A stretch of DNA of 64,000 nucleotides from Iningainema tapete BLCC-T55 (GTDB taxonomy: Bacteria > Cyanobacteriota > Cyanobacteriia > Cyanobacteriales > Nostocaceae), in assembly GCF_014698965.1 (NCBI RefSeq), contig NZ_JACXAE010000029.1:120094-184093 (forward strand), given 5' to 3'. The position numbers and the translations under genes were made by a program. Shown one piece after another: positions 15,776-24,393 of this stretch. The notes under the pieces were generated by a model that made no database searches, had not been told where the DNA came from, and saw only the letters and a list, made by a program, of their open reading frames with translations. How positions within the stretch are numbered: position 1 is the stretch's first letter; each line of letters starts with the position of its first letter.

Positions 15776-16816
15776 TTAAGTTTTTTTAACACAGCGTGTA
15801 TCTTTACCAGCTTCTTTACAGTTGGCAAAGGTGATTTTTTTAGAAATAATTTCTTCTTTTGTATTTAATACCTTTTTTTGAATTGATTGAGGCACTATTG
15901 GGTTGAATTTTCCTAATGATAATATATCTGGTTTTTCTAATCCAATGCTGTATATTTGTCCTTGGAGTTGATTTTGTTTGGCAAGTTCAGCTATGTAGGC
16001 GATCGCAAGATCAAGGCGTTTTACTGCACTTGTCAAAACTGCTTTGGGAGCTATTTCCAATTGATCTTTTGTGTTACCAAAGGCGTACACTCCTTTTTCA
16101 CTTGCTGTTTGTATTACAGCTGGTGAGGCGTTGTCTAACCACTGATATATGATATCAGCACCAGCAGAAATTAGGGCAATTGTTGCTTCTTTGGCTTTGG
16201 CAGCATCATTCCAGTCACCTGTGAATGTGGAAGTAACTTTGATCTCTGGTTTAACGGATTTTGCTCCTAATTCAAAGCCGCGTAATTCTTGTTGCGTAGC
16301 TTCAAATGCTTGTCCGGAGATGTATGCTAGTTGATTGGATTTTGTCATGGATGCGGCAATGATACCACATAAATAGCTTGTTTGGAGGTGATCTAGGCGC
16401 AAGGCTCCTATGTTGGCAGCACTAACAGCACCATTGACACCGACAAAGAAGGTTTTGGGAAATTGGGGTGCAACTTGTTGGATTGCCGCATCAAATTGTC
16501 CTCCGTGGGCAAATACTAGGTTGTAACCCCGACGCGCAAAGTCGGAAAGGACTTCTGTTTGCTCCGCTTGTGCTACTTTTTCTACATAGGCAACTTCTGC
16601 ACCCAGCTTTTGTTTGGCTAGTTGTACACCTTCATAACCAGATTGATTCCAAGTTTGATCGGTGATGATTCCAGGAAGAGCGATCGCTACCTTAAATCCA
16701 CCACTATTAGTTGTTGAGGATGTATTCGGGCTACTACAAGCTTTTAACAGTATACTAGCACTAAGTACTCCTGAACCGTATAGAAGAAATTTACGCCTAC
16801 CCCAAAGTGTTGTCAT
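15776..16816 (-). CDS. BMP-family substrate-binding lipoprotein
   Basis: A 346-residue periplasmic binding protein of the basic membrane protein (BMP/Med) family. The N-terminus has RRKFLLYGSGVL, a hydrophobic stretch and the lipobox ILLKAC, so it is a membrane-anchored lipoprotein, possibly exported by the Tat route (RRKFL). The mature part shows KVAIALPGIITDQTWNQSGY, VFAHGGQFDAAIQQVA and GADIIYQWLDNAS. Bacterial homologues bind purine or pyrimidine nucleosides. It is the first gene of the operon with the double ATPase and two permeases. The substrate is inferred; a nucleoside would suit the nearby uracil cluster. Confidence 0.88.
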   Translation of the reverse strand: MTTLWGRRKFLLYGSGVLSASILLKACSSPNTSSTTNSGGFKVAIALPGIITDQTWNQSGYEGVQLAKQKLGAEVAYVEKVAQAEQTEVLSDFARRGYNLVFAHGGQFDAAIQQVAPQFPKTFFVGVNGAVSAANIGALRLDHLQTSYLCGIIAASMTKSNQLAYISGQAFEATQQELRGFELGAKSVKPEIKVTSTFTGDWNDAAKAKEATIALISAGADIIYQWLDNASPAVIQTASEKGVYAFGNTKDQLEIAPKAVLTSAVKRLDLAIAYIAELAKQNQLQGQIYSIGLEKPDILSLGKFNPIVPQSIQKKVLNTKEEIISKKITFANCKEAGKDTRCVKKT

Positions 16817-16895
16817 AAATTAACCTGACGATCAATAATTCTCAATTATCGATTAATTTCAGAGTTGTAAGGTAATGATCTAATCAGTGAAACCG

Positions 16896-17342
16896 ATGAA
16901 AAATTTTAGAGAACTCTTTCGTGTCATTCTGGCGGTGGCAATTATTATAGTGGGCATAACTCACTTTACCGTTGCCGATCAATATGTTAAAATCGTGCCA
17001 CCACAACTTCCCAACCCTTTGGGATTAGTTTATCTTAGTGGTTTTTATGAGATTTTGGGTGGAATTGGTTTGTTAGTGCCACCTGTTAGTCAAGCAGCAG
17101 CTTGGGGACTAATTGCGTTATTTATCGCAGTTTACCCATCTAATATTAATATGGCGGTTAATCACATTAAGATTGACCATATCCCAGATTCAAACTTATT
17201 ACAAGCTATTAGACTTCCCTTTCAAGCAGTTTTCATTGCTTGGGCTTGGTGGTACACAAAACCTTCAGATTTAGCAATACAAGCTTCTATCATTCCTAAG
17301 TCTCTCATCCCTAAAGAACTTGAAGATGCATCAAAGCGGTAG
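16896..17342 (+). CDS. DoxX-like membrane protein
   Basis: A 148-residue protein with four hydrophobic segments: FRVILAVAIIIVGITHF, LVYLSGFYEILGGIGLLVP, AWGLIALFIAVYP and AVFIAWAWWYT. The plan and the conserved HF...P...PLGLVYLSG...E..GGIGLL belong to the DoxX-like family. The ATG at 16896 is preferred to a GTG three codons earlier. It is divergent from the BMP transporter operon. Members have been linked to thiol or quinone redox chemistry, but no specific role can be given here. Confidence 0.75.
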   Translation: MKNFRELFRVILAVAIIIVGITHFTVADQYVKIVPPQLPNPLGLVYLSGFYEILGGIGLLVPPVSQAAAWGLIALFIAVYPSNINMAVNHIKIDHIPDSNLLQAIRLPFQAVFIAWAWWYTKPSDLAIQASIIPKSLIPKELEDASKR

Positions 17343-17368
17343 TCACCCTAGTTCAAACTATCACTCAG

Positions 17369-18838
17369 TTATCCAGATTGACGCCAATGTGTTGGTGGTT
17401 GGAAATTTTCTGGCAATTGGGTAGTGCCGTCGCCTAATGCGTTCATAATCTGCTGAGGTTCCAAATTTTTCGCCCCAGTGAGGATTGCTCCTTCTAGTTT
17501 GACATCACATAAATTTGCTTCACTCAAGTTAACTGCCACAAGATTTGCGCCACAGAGTTTAGCTTCATGCAAAATTGCCTGTTGTAAGTTTGCTCCCATC
17601 AAATTTGCGCTACTGAAATCAGCTTCTCTTAAACTAGCTGCCGAGAAATTAGCAAAAAAGATTTCTGCTTGTTGCAGATTGGCGGCATTGAGGTTTGCTT
17701 GTTGCAGATTGGCGGCATTGAGGTTTGCTTGTTGCAGGTTGGCTCCAATCAAACCGGCTCCTTGTAAATTAGCTTTGCTCAGCTTTGCTCCTTGTAAGTT
17801 GGCAAGAAACAACTTTGCTTCACAGAGGTTAGCACTCTTTAAGTTTGCTCGTTGTAAATTAGCTTTATAAAGGTTTGTTCGAGAAAGGTTAGCAGCACGA
17901 AGACTGGCTCCTGATAAATTAGCAGCACGTAAGTTGGCTCCAATCACTACACAGCGATTGAGGTTAGCAGCATAGAGGTTAGCTCCTTGTAAATTGCACA
18001 ATTGCAAATTAGCTTCATAGAGAATTGACTCGGAAAGGTTAGCACCATCAAGCTCGGCTTCAAAGAGGTTAGCTGAGCGGAGGTTTGCTCCACACAAATT
18101 AGCTCCTCTCAAATCTGCTCTTTCCAAGTTCGCTCCTTGTAAGTCTGCTCCTTTTATATCCGCATTTCGTAAATTTAGTTTTTGATTTTCAGGATCTTTT
18201 GCTGCATTACGTCTACCAATGACTGTGAGAGCAGCTTGGATATCTGTAGGAATTACTTCTATTTGTGGTTGTCTTTGTAATTGCAGTTTACCAATCTCCT
18301 CCCTTGGACTAAAAGTAGAAATATTTTCCAAATTTGACTGTTGTTCTACTTGAGTGCTAGTATTGTCTCTAATAAAAGCAGTCAAAATTTCCATGATTGT
18401 CCAGTATTCTTGAGCGGAATCTTGGGCAACTCTTTCTAAAGCATAAATAGCTCCTGTCCTTGTGGCAACACTCTCATGCCCAAGCTGTGTAATTGCCGTC
18501 ATCAACCGTTCTGTAATTAAATGTTCTTGAGCTATCTGTGTGTTTTTGAACCCAAATTCCAGGTTTTTCTCAGCAGCGATCGCTCTTTTTTGCATTTCCT
18601 CCGTACGTTTGCCTGCATAATAACCATTAATCAATACTGCCCAGCCCAAAAACATAATTGCACTAGTTGTTAAGGCTTGATTTCTACTTTCTATTTTTTG
18701 TCTCGTTGATAATTTTTCATTGCTAGTAAATGCGAAGAAAATTAAAGTTGGTGATAAGGTAAATACGACTGTTATGGCTATCAACCAATGTTTTATTACG
18801 TCTGTCGTGTTAACAGACAGATTCGTTTTATTCTTCAT
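17369..18838 (-). CDS. Membrane-anchored pentapeptide-repeat protein
   Basis: A 489-residue protein. Two hydrophobic segments near the N-terminus (HWLIAITVVFTLSPTLIFFAF and AIMFLGWAVLINGYYAG) are followed by a helical linker with RLMTAITQLGHESVATRTGA and IYALERVAQDS. From about residue 225 there are some 45 A(N/D)LXX pentapeptides, which form a right-handed quadrilateral beta-helix. Two 30-bp units at 17671-17730 are identical, showing recent expansion. The linker type is common in cyanobacterial pentapeptide proteins. The function is unknown; the helix would lie on the cytoplasmic side if both segments span the membrane. Confidence 0.85.
   Translation of the reverse strand: MKNKTNLSVNTTDVIKHWLIAITVVFTLSPTLIFFAFTSNEKLSTRQKIESRNQALTTSAIMFLGWAVLINGYYAGKRTEEMQKRAIAAEKNLEFGFKNTQIAQEHLITERLMTAITQLGHESVATRTGAIYALERVAQDSAQEYWTIMEILTAFIRDNTSTQVEQQSNLENISTFSPREEIGKLQLQRQPQIEVIPTDIQAALTVIGRRNAAKDPENQKLNLRNADIKGADLQGANLERADLRGANLCGANLRSANLFEAELDGANLSESILYEANLQLCNLQGANLYAANLNRCVVIGANLRAANLSGASLRAANLSRTNLYKANLQRANLKSANLCEAKLFLANLQGAKLSKANLQGAGLIGANLQQANLNAANLQQANLNAANLQQAEIFFANFSAASLREADFSSANLMGANLQQAILHEAKLCGANLVAVNLSEANLCDVKLEGAILTGAKNLEPQQIMNALGDGTTQLPENFQPPTHWRQSG
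17671..17730. repeat. Exact 30-bp tandem duplication in the pentapeptide gene
   Basis: The unit that begins GTTGCAGATTGGCGGCATTG occurs twice without a mismatch at 17671-17700 and 17701-17730, and a third, diverged copy follows. Each unit encodes ten residues (two pentapeptides, ANLQQANLNA). The identity at silent positions points to a recent event. Confidence 0.85.
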
Positions 18839-19050
18839 ATTTCATTGTTTGCACGGGTTTTTTGGGCAAAAAGCGTATAAAATTTATCACAAACAATCAA
18901 GATCGGACCACAATCTCAACCAAAAATATTGCTCGTCTACTCAAGCAACACAATCATGCAAGTAAATTAAAGCTCTACATTCAGCGATGCGCCCTAGACC
19001 ATCAATAATACATCTTTTTCTGATGAATTTATCACCAATAGTAGAATAAG

Positions 19051-20193
19051 ATGCAGCAATCACAACCGATAGTTAAGGACTTAGTGCTGATTGGTGGAGG
19101 ACATAGCCATGCCATAGTATTATTAATGTTTGGCATGAATCCGCTACCGTCCGTACGTTTGACGTTAATTACCGAAAATTATAATACACAATACTCTGGG
19201 ATGTTACCAGGACATATTGCTGGATTTTATACTCACGATGAGTGCCATATCGATTTGCGTCGTTTAGCTAACTTTGCTCAAGCACAATTATATCTAGACA
19301 AAGTGATTGGTCTTGATTTGGAGCAAAACAAAGTTCTCTGTGCTCACCTTCCAGCAGTAAGTTTTGATTTATTGTCTGTTGATATTGGCAGCACTCCAGC
19401 CACAATATCTGTATCCGGTGCAACAGAATACGCAATTCCAGCCAAACCAGTGGGGAAATTATTAGAACATTGGGATCAAATATGTAGAGACGCGAAATTT
19501 CGCGTCTCTACAATTGGCATTGTGGGTGGAGGTGCAGGCGGTGTGGAGTTAGCACTGTCGATGCAAGCTAATTTACATCGCAACTTAGGAGACGAGAGGG
19601 TGGTAGAAGTTCATTTATTCCAAAAAGATGCTGAACTAATGCCACATTATCACCCGTCGGCAAGGCGTCAAGTCAAGCAAATTCTGCAACAACGTGGTAT
19701 ACAATTACATTTGGGAGAAAAAGTTTGTCAAGTTGAACCGCATCAGGTGAGATGTGAATCTGGTTTGACAGTGGAATGCGATCGCATTTTTTGGGTAACA
19801 CAAGCATCTGCACCCCAGTGGTTGAAGCAAGCTGGATTAGCTACAGACGATCTTGGTTTTATTCTAGTCCAGGATACATTGCAATCCCTATCCCATCCAC
19901 AGGTATTTGCCGCAGGTGATATTGCGACAATGATAAATCATCCCCGTCCAAAAGCGGGAGTTTTTGCTGTGCGGCAAGGGAAACCTTTATTTGAGAACTT
20001 GCAGCGCACTTTCTTAGCAAAGCCGCTCAAACCTTATCAACCACAGCAACAATATTTAAGTTTAATTGGTACTGGGGACGGAAAAGCGATCGCTACACGC
20101 GGCTCATTCACTTTACCACCTCACAAACTATTATGGCACTGGAAAGATTGGATAGATCGCCGCTTCATGGAACGCTTTAGTAATTTACCTTAA
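19051..20193 (+). CDS. FAD/NAD(P)-dependent oxidoreductase, SelD-fusion N-domain type, standing alone
   Basis: A 380-residue flavoprotein. It has two dinucleotide folds (DLVLIGGGHSHAIVLL at residue 10 and IGIVGGGAGGVELALS near 157) and the FAD-binding VFAAGDIATM near 290. It matches the NADH-dehydrogenase-like half of cyanobacterial fusion proteins whose second half is selenide, water dikinase. Here the frame stops right after WIDRRFMERFSNLP, where the fusion would pass into its linker, so the SelD half is absent. Residues about 145-155 (CRDAKFRVSTI) are encoded by an in-frame palindromic repeat. Its substrate is unknown. Confidence 0.8.
   Translation: MQQSQPIVKDLVLIGGGHSHAIVLLMFGMNPLPSVRLTLITENYNTQYSGMLPGHIAGFYTHDECHIDLRRLANFAQAQLYLDKVIGLDLEQNKVLCAHLPAVSFDLLSVDIGSTPATISVSGATEYAIPAKPVGKLLEHWDQICRDAKFRVSTIGIVGGGAGGVELALSMQANLHRNLGDERVVEVHLFQKDAELMPHYHPSARRQVKQILQQRGIQLHLGEKVCQVEPHQVRCESGLTVECDRIFWVTQASAPQWLKQAGLATDDLGFILVQDTLQSLSHPQVFAAGDIATMINHPRPKAGVFAVRQGKPLFENLQRTFLAKPLKPYQPQQQYLSLIGTGDGKAIATRGSFTLPPHKLLWHWKDWIDRRFMERFSNLP
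19484..19511 (+). repeat. GTAGAGACG palindromic element inside the oxidoreductase gene
   Basis: A perfect 28-bp palindrome (gtagagacgcgaaa / tttcgcgtctctac) read in frame as RDAKFRVS between the two dinucleotide-binding domains, in a surface linker just before IGIVGGG. It is of the same family as the intergenic copies. Confidence 0.8.
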
Positions 20194-20367
20194 AGGTTAG
20201 ACTGCATTAGCTCAATCAAGTCACACCTAATTGTAGATTAAGAGGCGATAATCGTACTGAGATGCTCCTCATTGCCAAGATTATTTAACCGTGTGAAAAA
20301 ATACTTGGAATCTTTGCGGTTGCATGGTCAAATAATTATGATTCAAAAAACACGATATTGTTCATCT

Positions 20368-21606
20368 ATGAAAAAACCCGCTATTTTCACAACCGCATTA
20401 CTCGCCACTTGTGCTATGCTCCTATCAGCCTGCGGCGGCACTAACACTAACACTGCTACTAACGGCACAACTACTGCTACTAACGCCTCAACCACAACAA
20501 CTACTACATCTGGTGCTATTCCCATCGGTATTGCTTTAGCGCAAACCAGTAATGTAGCATTACTTGGGCAAGAAGGATTTGTTGGCTCTAAAATGGCAGA
20601 GAAGTATTTTAACGCTCAAGGTGGCATCAACGGTACGCCAATTAGATTAGTCAACCAAGATACTGGTGGCGATGAAGCTGGAGCGATTAACGCTTTTCAA
20701 ACTTTAATTAACAAAGATAAAGTTGTGGGTATTGTTGGTCCTACTTTATCACAGCAAGCTTTTAGTGCTAGCCCGATCGCAGATCGTGCTAAAGTTCCAG
20801 TTATCGGTCCATCGAATACAGCAAAAGGGATTCCCGAAATTGGTGATTACGTTGCGCGTGTATCTGCACCTGTTTCTATTGTAGCGCCTAACTCAGTCAA
20901 AGCTGCACTCAAGCAGAACCCCAATATTAAAAAAGTAGCAGTTTTTTACGCGCAAAATGATGCATTTAACAGATCAGAGACGGAGATTTTTCAGCAAACA
21001 GTTAAGGAGCAGGGGTTGGAATTAGTAACAGTGCAAAAGTTCCAAACCTCTGACACCGACTTTCAATCTCAAGCCACCAATGCTCTGAACTTAAAACCAG
21101 ATTTAGTAATTATATCCGGGTTGGCTGCGGATAGTGGTAATTTAGTGAGACAATTGCGGGAATTAGGTTATAAAGGGATAATTATTGGTGGTAATGGTCT
21201 AAATACACCAAATATATTCTCAGTATGTAAAGCATCTTGCGATGGTGTGTTGGTTGCTCAAGCTTACAGCCCAGAGCATCCAGGAGAGATAAACAAAACA
21301 TTTCGCAAAACTTATGTTGAGCAATATAAGAAAGAACCTGCTCAATTTAGCGCTCAATCTTTTACGGCGGTACAAGTATATGTAGAAGCTTTGAAAGCGT
21401 TAGATAAAAAGACTAAAATTAGCACAATGTCCCTTGATAAACTACGGACAGAATTAAACAAACAGTTACTTGCTGGAAAGTACAACACTCCTTTAGGGGA
21501 AATTTCTTTTACCCCAACAGGTGAAATAGTGCAAAAAGAATTTTACGTTTCCCAAATTAAAATGGATGCAAGTGGAACTAGTGGTAAATTTGTATTTTTA
21601 AAATAG
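20368..21606 (+). CDS. Branched-chain/neutral amino-acid-type ABC substrate-binding lipoprotein
   Basis: About 412 residues from the ATG at 20368. KKPAIFTTALLATCAML leads to the lipobox LLSAC, so it is a lipoprotein; the 32 residues encoded upstream do not suit a signal peptide. A low-complexity Thr/Asn linker follows, then a LivK-type two-lobe fold: IPIGIALAQTSNVALLGQ, GIVGPTLSQQAFSASPIAD, VAVFYAQNDAFNRSETE, VIISGLAADSGNLVRQLREL. Gene order and type resemble the Nat (N-I) neutral amino-acid system and LivKHMGF. UrtA (urea) is less likely because its typical sequence is not seen. The ligand is not proven. Confidence 0.88.
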   Translation: MKKPAIFTTALLATCAMLLSACGGTNTNTATNGTTTATNASTTTTTTSGAIPIGIALAQTSNVALLGQEGFVGSKMAEKYFNAQGGINGTPIRLVNQDTGGDEAGAINAFQTLINKDKVVGIVGPTLSQQAFSASPIADRAKVPVIGPSNTAKGIPEIGDYVARVSAPVSIVAPNSVKAALKQNPNIKKVAVFYAQNDAFNRSETEIFQQTVKEQGLELVTVQKFQTSDTDFQSQATNALNLKPDLVIISGLAADSGNLVRQLRELGYKGIIIGGNGLNTPNIFSVCKASCDGVLVAQAYSPEHPGEINKTFRKTYVEQYKKEPAQFSAQSFTAVQVYVEALKALDKKTKISTMSLDKLRTELNKQLLAGKYNTPLGEISFTPTGEIVQKEFYVSQIKMDASGTSGKFVFLK

Positions 21607-21613
21607 TTCCGAC

Positions 21614-22564
21614 ATGAACATAACATTATTTTTGCAACAATTTTTGAATGGGTTATCCATCGGCAGTGTTTATGCCATTTTTGCCTTAGGATATACCCTT
21701 GTTTACTCTATATTAGGCATCATCAATTTAGCACACGGCGCAGTTTTTACCTTGGGTGCATATTTTACCTATGCACTGATGGGAGGTACTTTTGGATTTA
21801 ATGGATTGCTAGCCAATACTACACTACCTGTACAATTACCATTTGCGATCGCCTTAATTTTTGGCAGTATACTTGCCGGAATAGTTGGAGTAGCGGTAGA
21901 AAGACTTGCCTTTCAACCTTTGCGCCGAAGGAGTTCTGACTCTTTATTCACAGTTGTTTCCAGCTTAGGTGTAGGAGTGGTAATTGTGAACCTAATTCAA
22001 TATTTAGTAGGGGCAGAAAGTTACACATTTCCCGCGAACACTTACGGAAATTTACCACCTGCCATCAACTTCGGTAGTGCAGAAAACCCCATACCCATTC
22101 GCACTGTTCAGATCATAATTTTTACAGTTTCAATGATAATTGTAGCAATTCTCACCTATTTAATTAATAATACAAAATATGGCAAAGCAATGCAAGCGAT
22201 CGCAGAAGATCCCACCACTGCCAGTTTATTAGGAATCAACACCGACCGCTACATAGTGCTGACATTTTTCATCAGCAGTTTCTTAGCAGGAGTAGCAGGA
22301 ACCTTAGTCGCCTCCAGTGTTAGCATAGCAGGACCATACTTTGGTATTGCCTTTGGCTTAAGAGGATTAGCAGTAATAGTCTTAGGTGGTTTAGGCAGCA
22401 TCCCAGGAGCAGTATTAGGCGGCTTACTAATTGGACTAATCGAAGCATTTGTGCCATCAGAATACTCCGGTTACAAAGACGCTGTAGCCTTCGGCATCTT
22501 ATTTATTATGCTCATAGTCAGACCCCAGGGTTTACTTGGGCGTCGATTTATTCAAAAAGTGTAA
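21614..22564 (+). CDS. LivH-type ABC permease
   Basis: A 316-residue permease with about eight hydrophobic segments. LNGLSIGSVYAIFALGYTLV and GIINLAHGAVFTLGAY are the conserved N-terminal marks of the LivH family, and KAMQAIAEDPTTASLLGI is the ATPase-coupling loop. It starts 8 bp after the binding-protein gene and ends 1 bp before the second permease, so the five transporter genes form a tight operon. It would form half of the amino-acid channel. Confidence 0.92.
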   Translation: MNITLFLQQFLNGLSIGSVYAIFALGYTLVYSILGIINLAHGAVFTLGAYFTYALMGGTFGFNGLLANTTLPVQLPFAIALIFGSILAGIVGVAVERLAFQPLRRRSSDSLFTVVSSLGVGVVIVNLIQYLVGAESYTFPANTYGNLPPAINFGSAENPIPIRTVQIIIFTVSMIIVAILTYLINNTKYGKAMQAIAEDPTTASLLGINTDRYIVLTFFISSFLAGVAGTLVASSVSIAGPYFGIAFGLRGLAVIVLGGLGSIPGAVLGGLLIGLIEAFVPSEYSGYKDAVAFGILFIMLIVRPQGLLGRRFIQKV

Positions 22565-22565
22565 T

Positions 22566-23501
22566 ATGGCTGAATTTCTTTCTACTTACGGATCGCTCAT
22601 CGTCTCAATGGTACTGGGGGCGCTACTAGGATTATCGCTGTACTTACCCCTAATGACAGGACAACTATCAGTAGCCAGCCCAGGATTTTATGCATTAGGA
22701 GGATACATAGCAGCAATACTATCAACAAAAGTATTTACCACCAGTAATCCATTCCCAATACATCTACTACTACTAGAAATGTTCATAGCAGGTGTAGCAT
22801 CTGGCTTACTAGGATTAGTCATAGGAATACCCACATTACGACTACGTGGAATATATCTAGCGATCGCCACCATCGCCTTCGTAGAAGTCTTGCGAGTAGT
22901 ATCCCTAAACCTAGACATCACAGGCGGTGCAGTAGGTATATTTGCCATTCCCCAACCATTCCAAACACCAATAGAATACTTGTGGATTGCACTGCCATTA
23001 CTAATAATCAGTATGATACTACTTTACCGATTAGAACGCATCCGCATCGGCAGAGCATTCACAGCCATCCGCGAAGACGAACTAGCAGCAGGAGCAATGG
23101 GAATCAACCCCACATACTACAAAGTCCTAGCCTTCACACTAGGATCAATCCTAGCCGGAGTAGTAGGTGCAATCAGCGCCCACTTCCTCAACACCTGGAA
23201 CGCACGCCAAGGAACATTTGACGCCAGTATAATCTACCTAACCTTCGTCCTCATCGGTGGTTCCAGAACATTTATCGGTTCAGTAGTAGGAGGAATAGTA
23301 TTCACAGCCCTACCAGAAATCCTACGCAACCTAGCAGACACAACCGGCTTACCCACCCCACTAGCACAATTTCTCCGAGATGGAAGACTAATCATCTTTG
23401 GACTACTCATCGTCATCGGCACAATCTTCTTCCCCCAAGGACTAATAACCCCAGAACTACTTAAAGGCAGGAGACACAAGACAGGAGACACAAGGAAATA
23501 A
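22566..23501 (+). CDS. LivM-type ABC permease
   Basis: About 311 residues. The ATG at 22566, one base after the previous stop, is preferred to an upstream frame start that overlaps the LivH-type gene by 29 bases. SVASPGFYALGGYIAAILST and GIPTLRLRGIYLAIATIAF are typical of LivM, and RIGRAFTAIREDELAAGAMG is the coupling loop. The C-terminus is basic and cytoplasmic. The last codons (GRRHKTGDTRK) are encoded by a small tandem sequence (GGAGACACAAGACAGGAGA), which may be a repeat-made extension. Confidence 0.92.
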   Translation: MAEFLSTYGSLIVSMVLGALLGLSLYLPLMTGQLSVASPGFYALGGYIAAILSTKVFTTSNPFPIHLLLLEMFIAGVASGLLGLVIGIPTLRLRGIYLAIATIAFVEVLRVVSLNLDITGGAVGIFAIPQPFQTPIEYLWIALPLLIISMILLYRLERIRIGRAFTAIREDELAAGAMGINPTYYKVLAFTLGSILAGVVGAISAHFLNTWNARQGTFDASIIYLTFVLIGGSRTFIGSVVGGIVFTALPEILRNLADTTGLPTPLAQFLRDGRLIIFGLLIVIGTIFFPQGLITPELLKGRRHKTGDTRK

Positions 23502-23555
23502 ATCCGCGTGGCTGCATTCAGAACCCAACTAAATAATCAACACACTCTCCCCCTC

Positions 23556-23588
23556 TTCTTCGCGTTCTTCGCGTCTTCGCGGTTCATT
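23556..23588 (-). repeat. ATGAACCGCA repeat in front of the LivG-type gene
   Basis: On the minus strand it reads AATGAACCGCGAAGACGCGA and continues as AGAACGCGAAGAAG. It belongs to the family at 8683, 14140, 15727 and 59155. It fills the gap between the LivM-type gene and the LivG-type start and creates a long spurious upstream extension of the latter. Confidence 0.6.
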
Positions 23589-24368
23589 ATGACACACCAA
23601 AACACCAACAAAATACTAGAAGCCAAAGCCCTCACACGCCGCTTCGGCGGATTAGTAGCAGTAAACAACGTATCCTTCACAGTCAACCAACACGAAATCT
23701 TCGGACTCATCGGTCCCAACGGAGCCGGAAAAACAACCCTATTCAACTTAATCACAGGCATAATCCCCCCGTCAAGCGGACAATTACTTTACCAAAACCA
23801 AGAAATCTCTCAACTACGTCCCCATCAAATCGCCAGATTAGGAATCGCCCGAACATTTCAAAACATTCGCTTATTCGGAGAACTTTCAGCAGAAGAAAAC
23901 GTCATCATAGCACGACATTTACACACAAAAAGTGGTATAATCACAGGAGTATTAGGAATACCACCCGCTCCCCAAGAAGAACAAAAAAACAAGCACAAAG
24001 CCTTAGAATTATTAGAACTCGTTGGCTTAAGCAAACGTGCTGAAGAAAAAGCCAGAAACTTTTCCTATGGTGACCAACGGCGTCTGGAAATTGCCCGCGC
24101 TCTTGCCTTAGAACCCCAAATATTACTCCTCGACGAACCAGCAGCGGGGATGAATCCTAATGAAAAACAGCAGCTAAGTGAGTTTATCCGCAATCTCCGT
24201 TCTAGCTTTAATTTGACGATAATTCTGATTGAGCATCACGTGCCTTTGGTGATGGGTTTGTGCGATCGCATTGCTGTTTTAGATTTTGGTCAATTGATTG
24301 CTTTGGGTGAACCAACTGTAGTGAGAAATAACCAGGCTGTCATTGATGCTTATTTAGGAAATGGATGA
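23589..24368 (+). CDS. LivG-type ABC ATPase
   Basis: About 259 residues from the ATG at 23589; an upstream start at 23508 would add residues encoded by a repeat. Walker A is GPNGAGKTTLFNLITG, the signature FSYGDQRRLEIARAL and Walker B ILLLDEPAAGMNP. The insert VIIARHLHTKSGIITGVLG is typical of LivG ATPases. It pairs with the LivF-type ATPase at the cytoplasmic face to drive import. It overlaps or abuts the next gene (ATGGATGA at 24361). Confidence 0.92.
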   Translation: MTHQNTNKILEAKALTRRFGGLVAVNNVSFTVNQHEIFGLIGPNGAGKTTLFNLITGIIPPSSGQLLYQNQEISQLRPHQIARLGIARTFQNIRLFGELSAEENVIIARHLHTKSGIITGVLGIPPAPQEEQKNKHKALELLELVGLSKRAEEKARNFSYGDQRRLEIARALALEPQILLLDEPAAGMNPNEKQQLSEFIRNLRSSFNLTIILIEHHVPLVMGLCDRIAVLDFGQLIALGEPTVVRNNQAVIDAYLGNG

Positions 24369-24393
24369 TAATTATAACTACAGATACACACAG

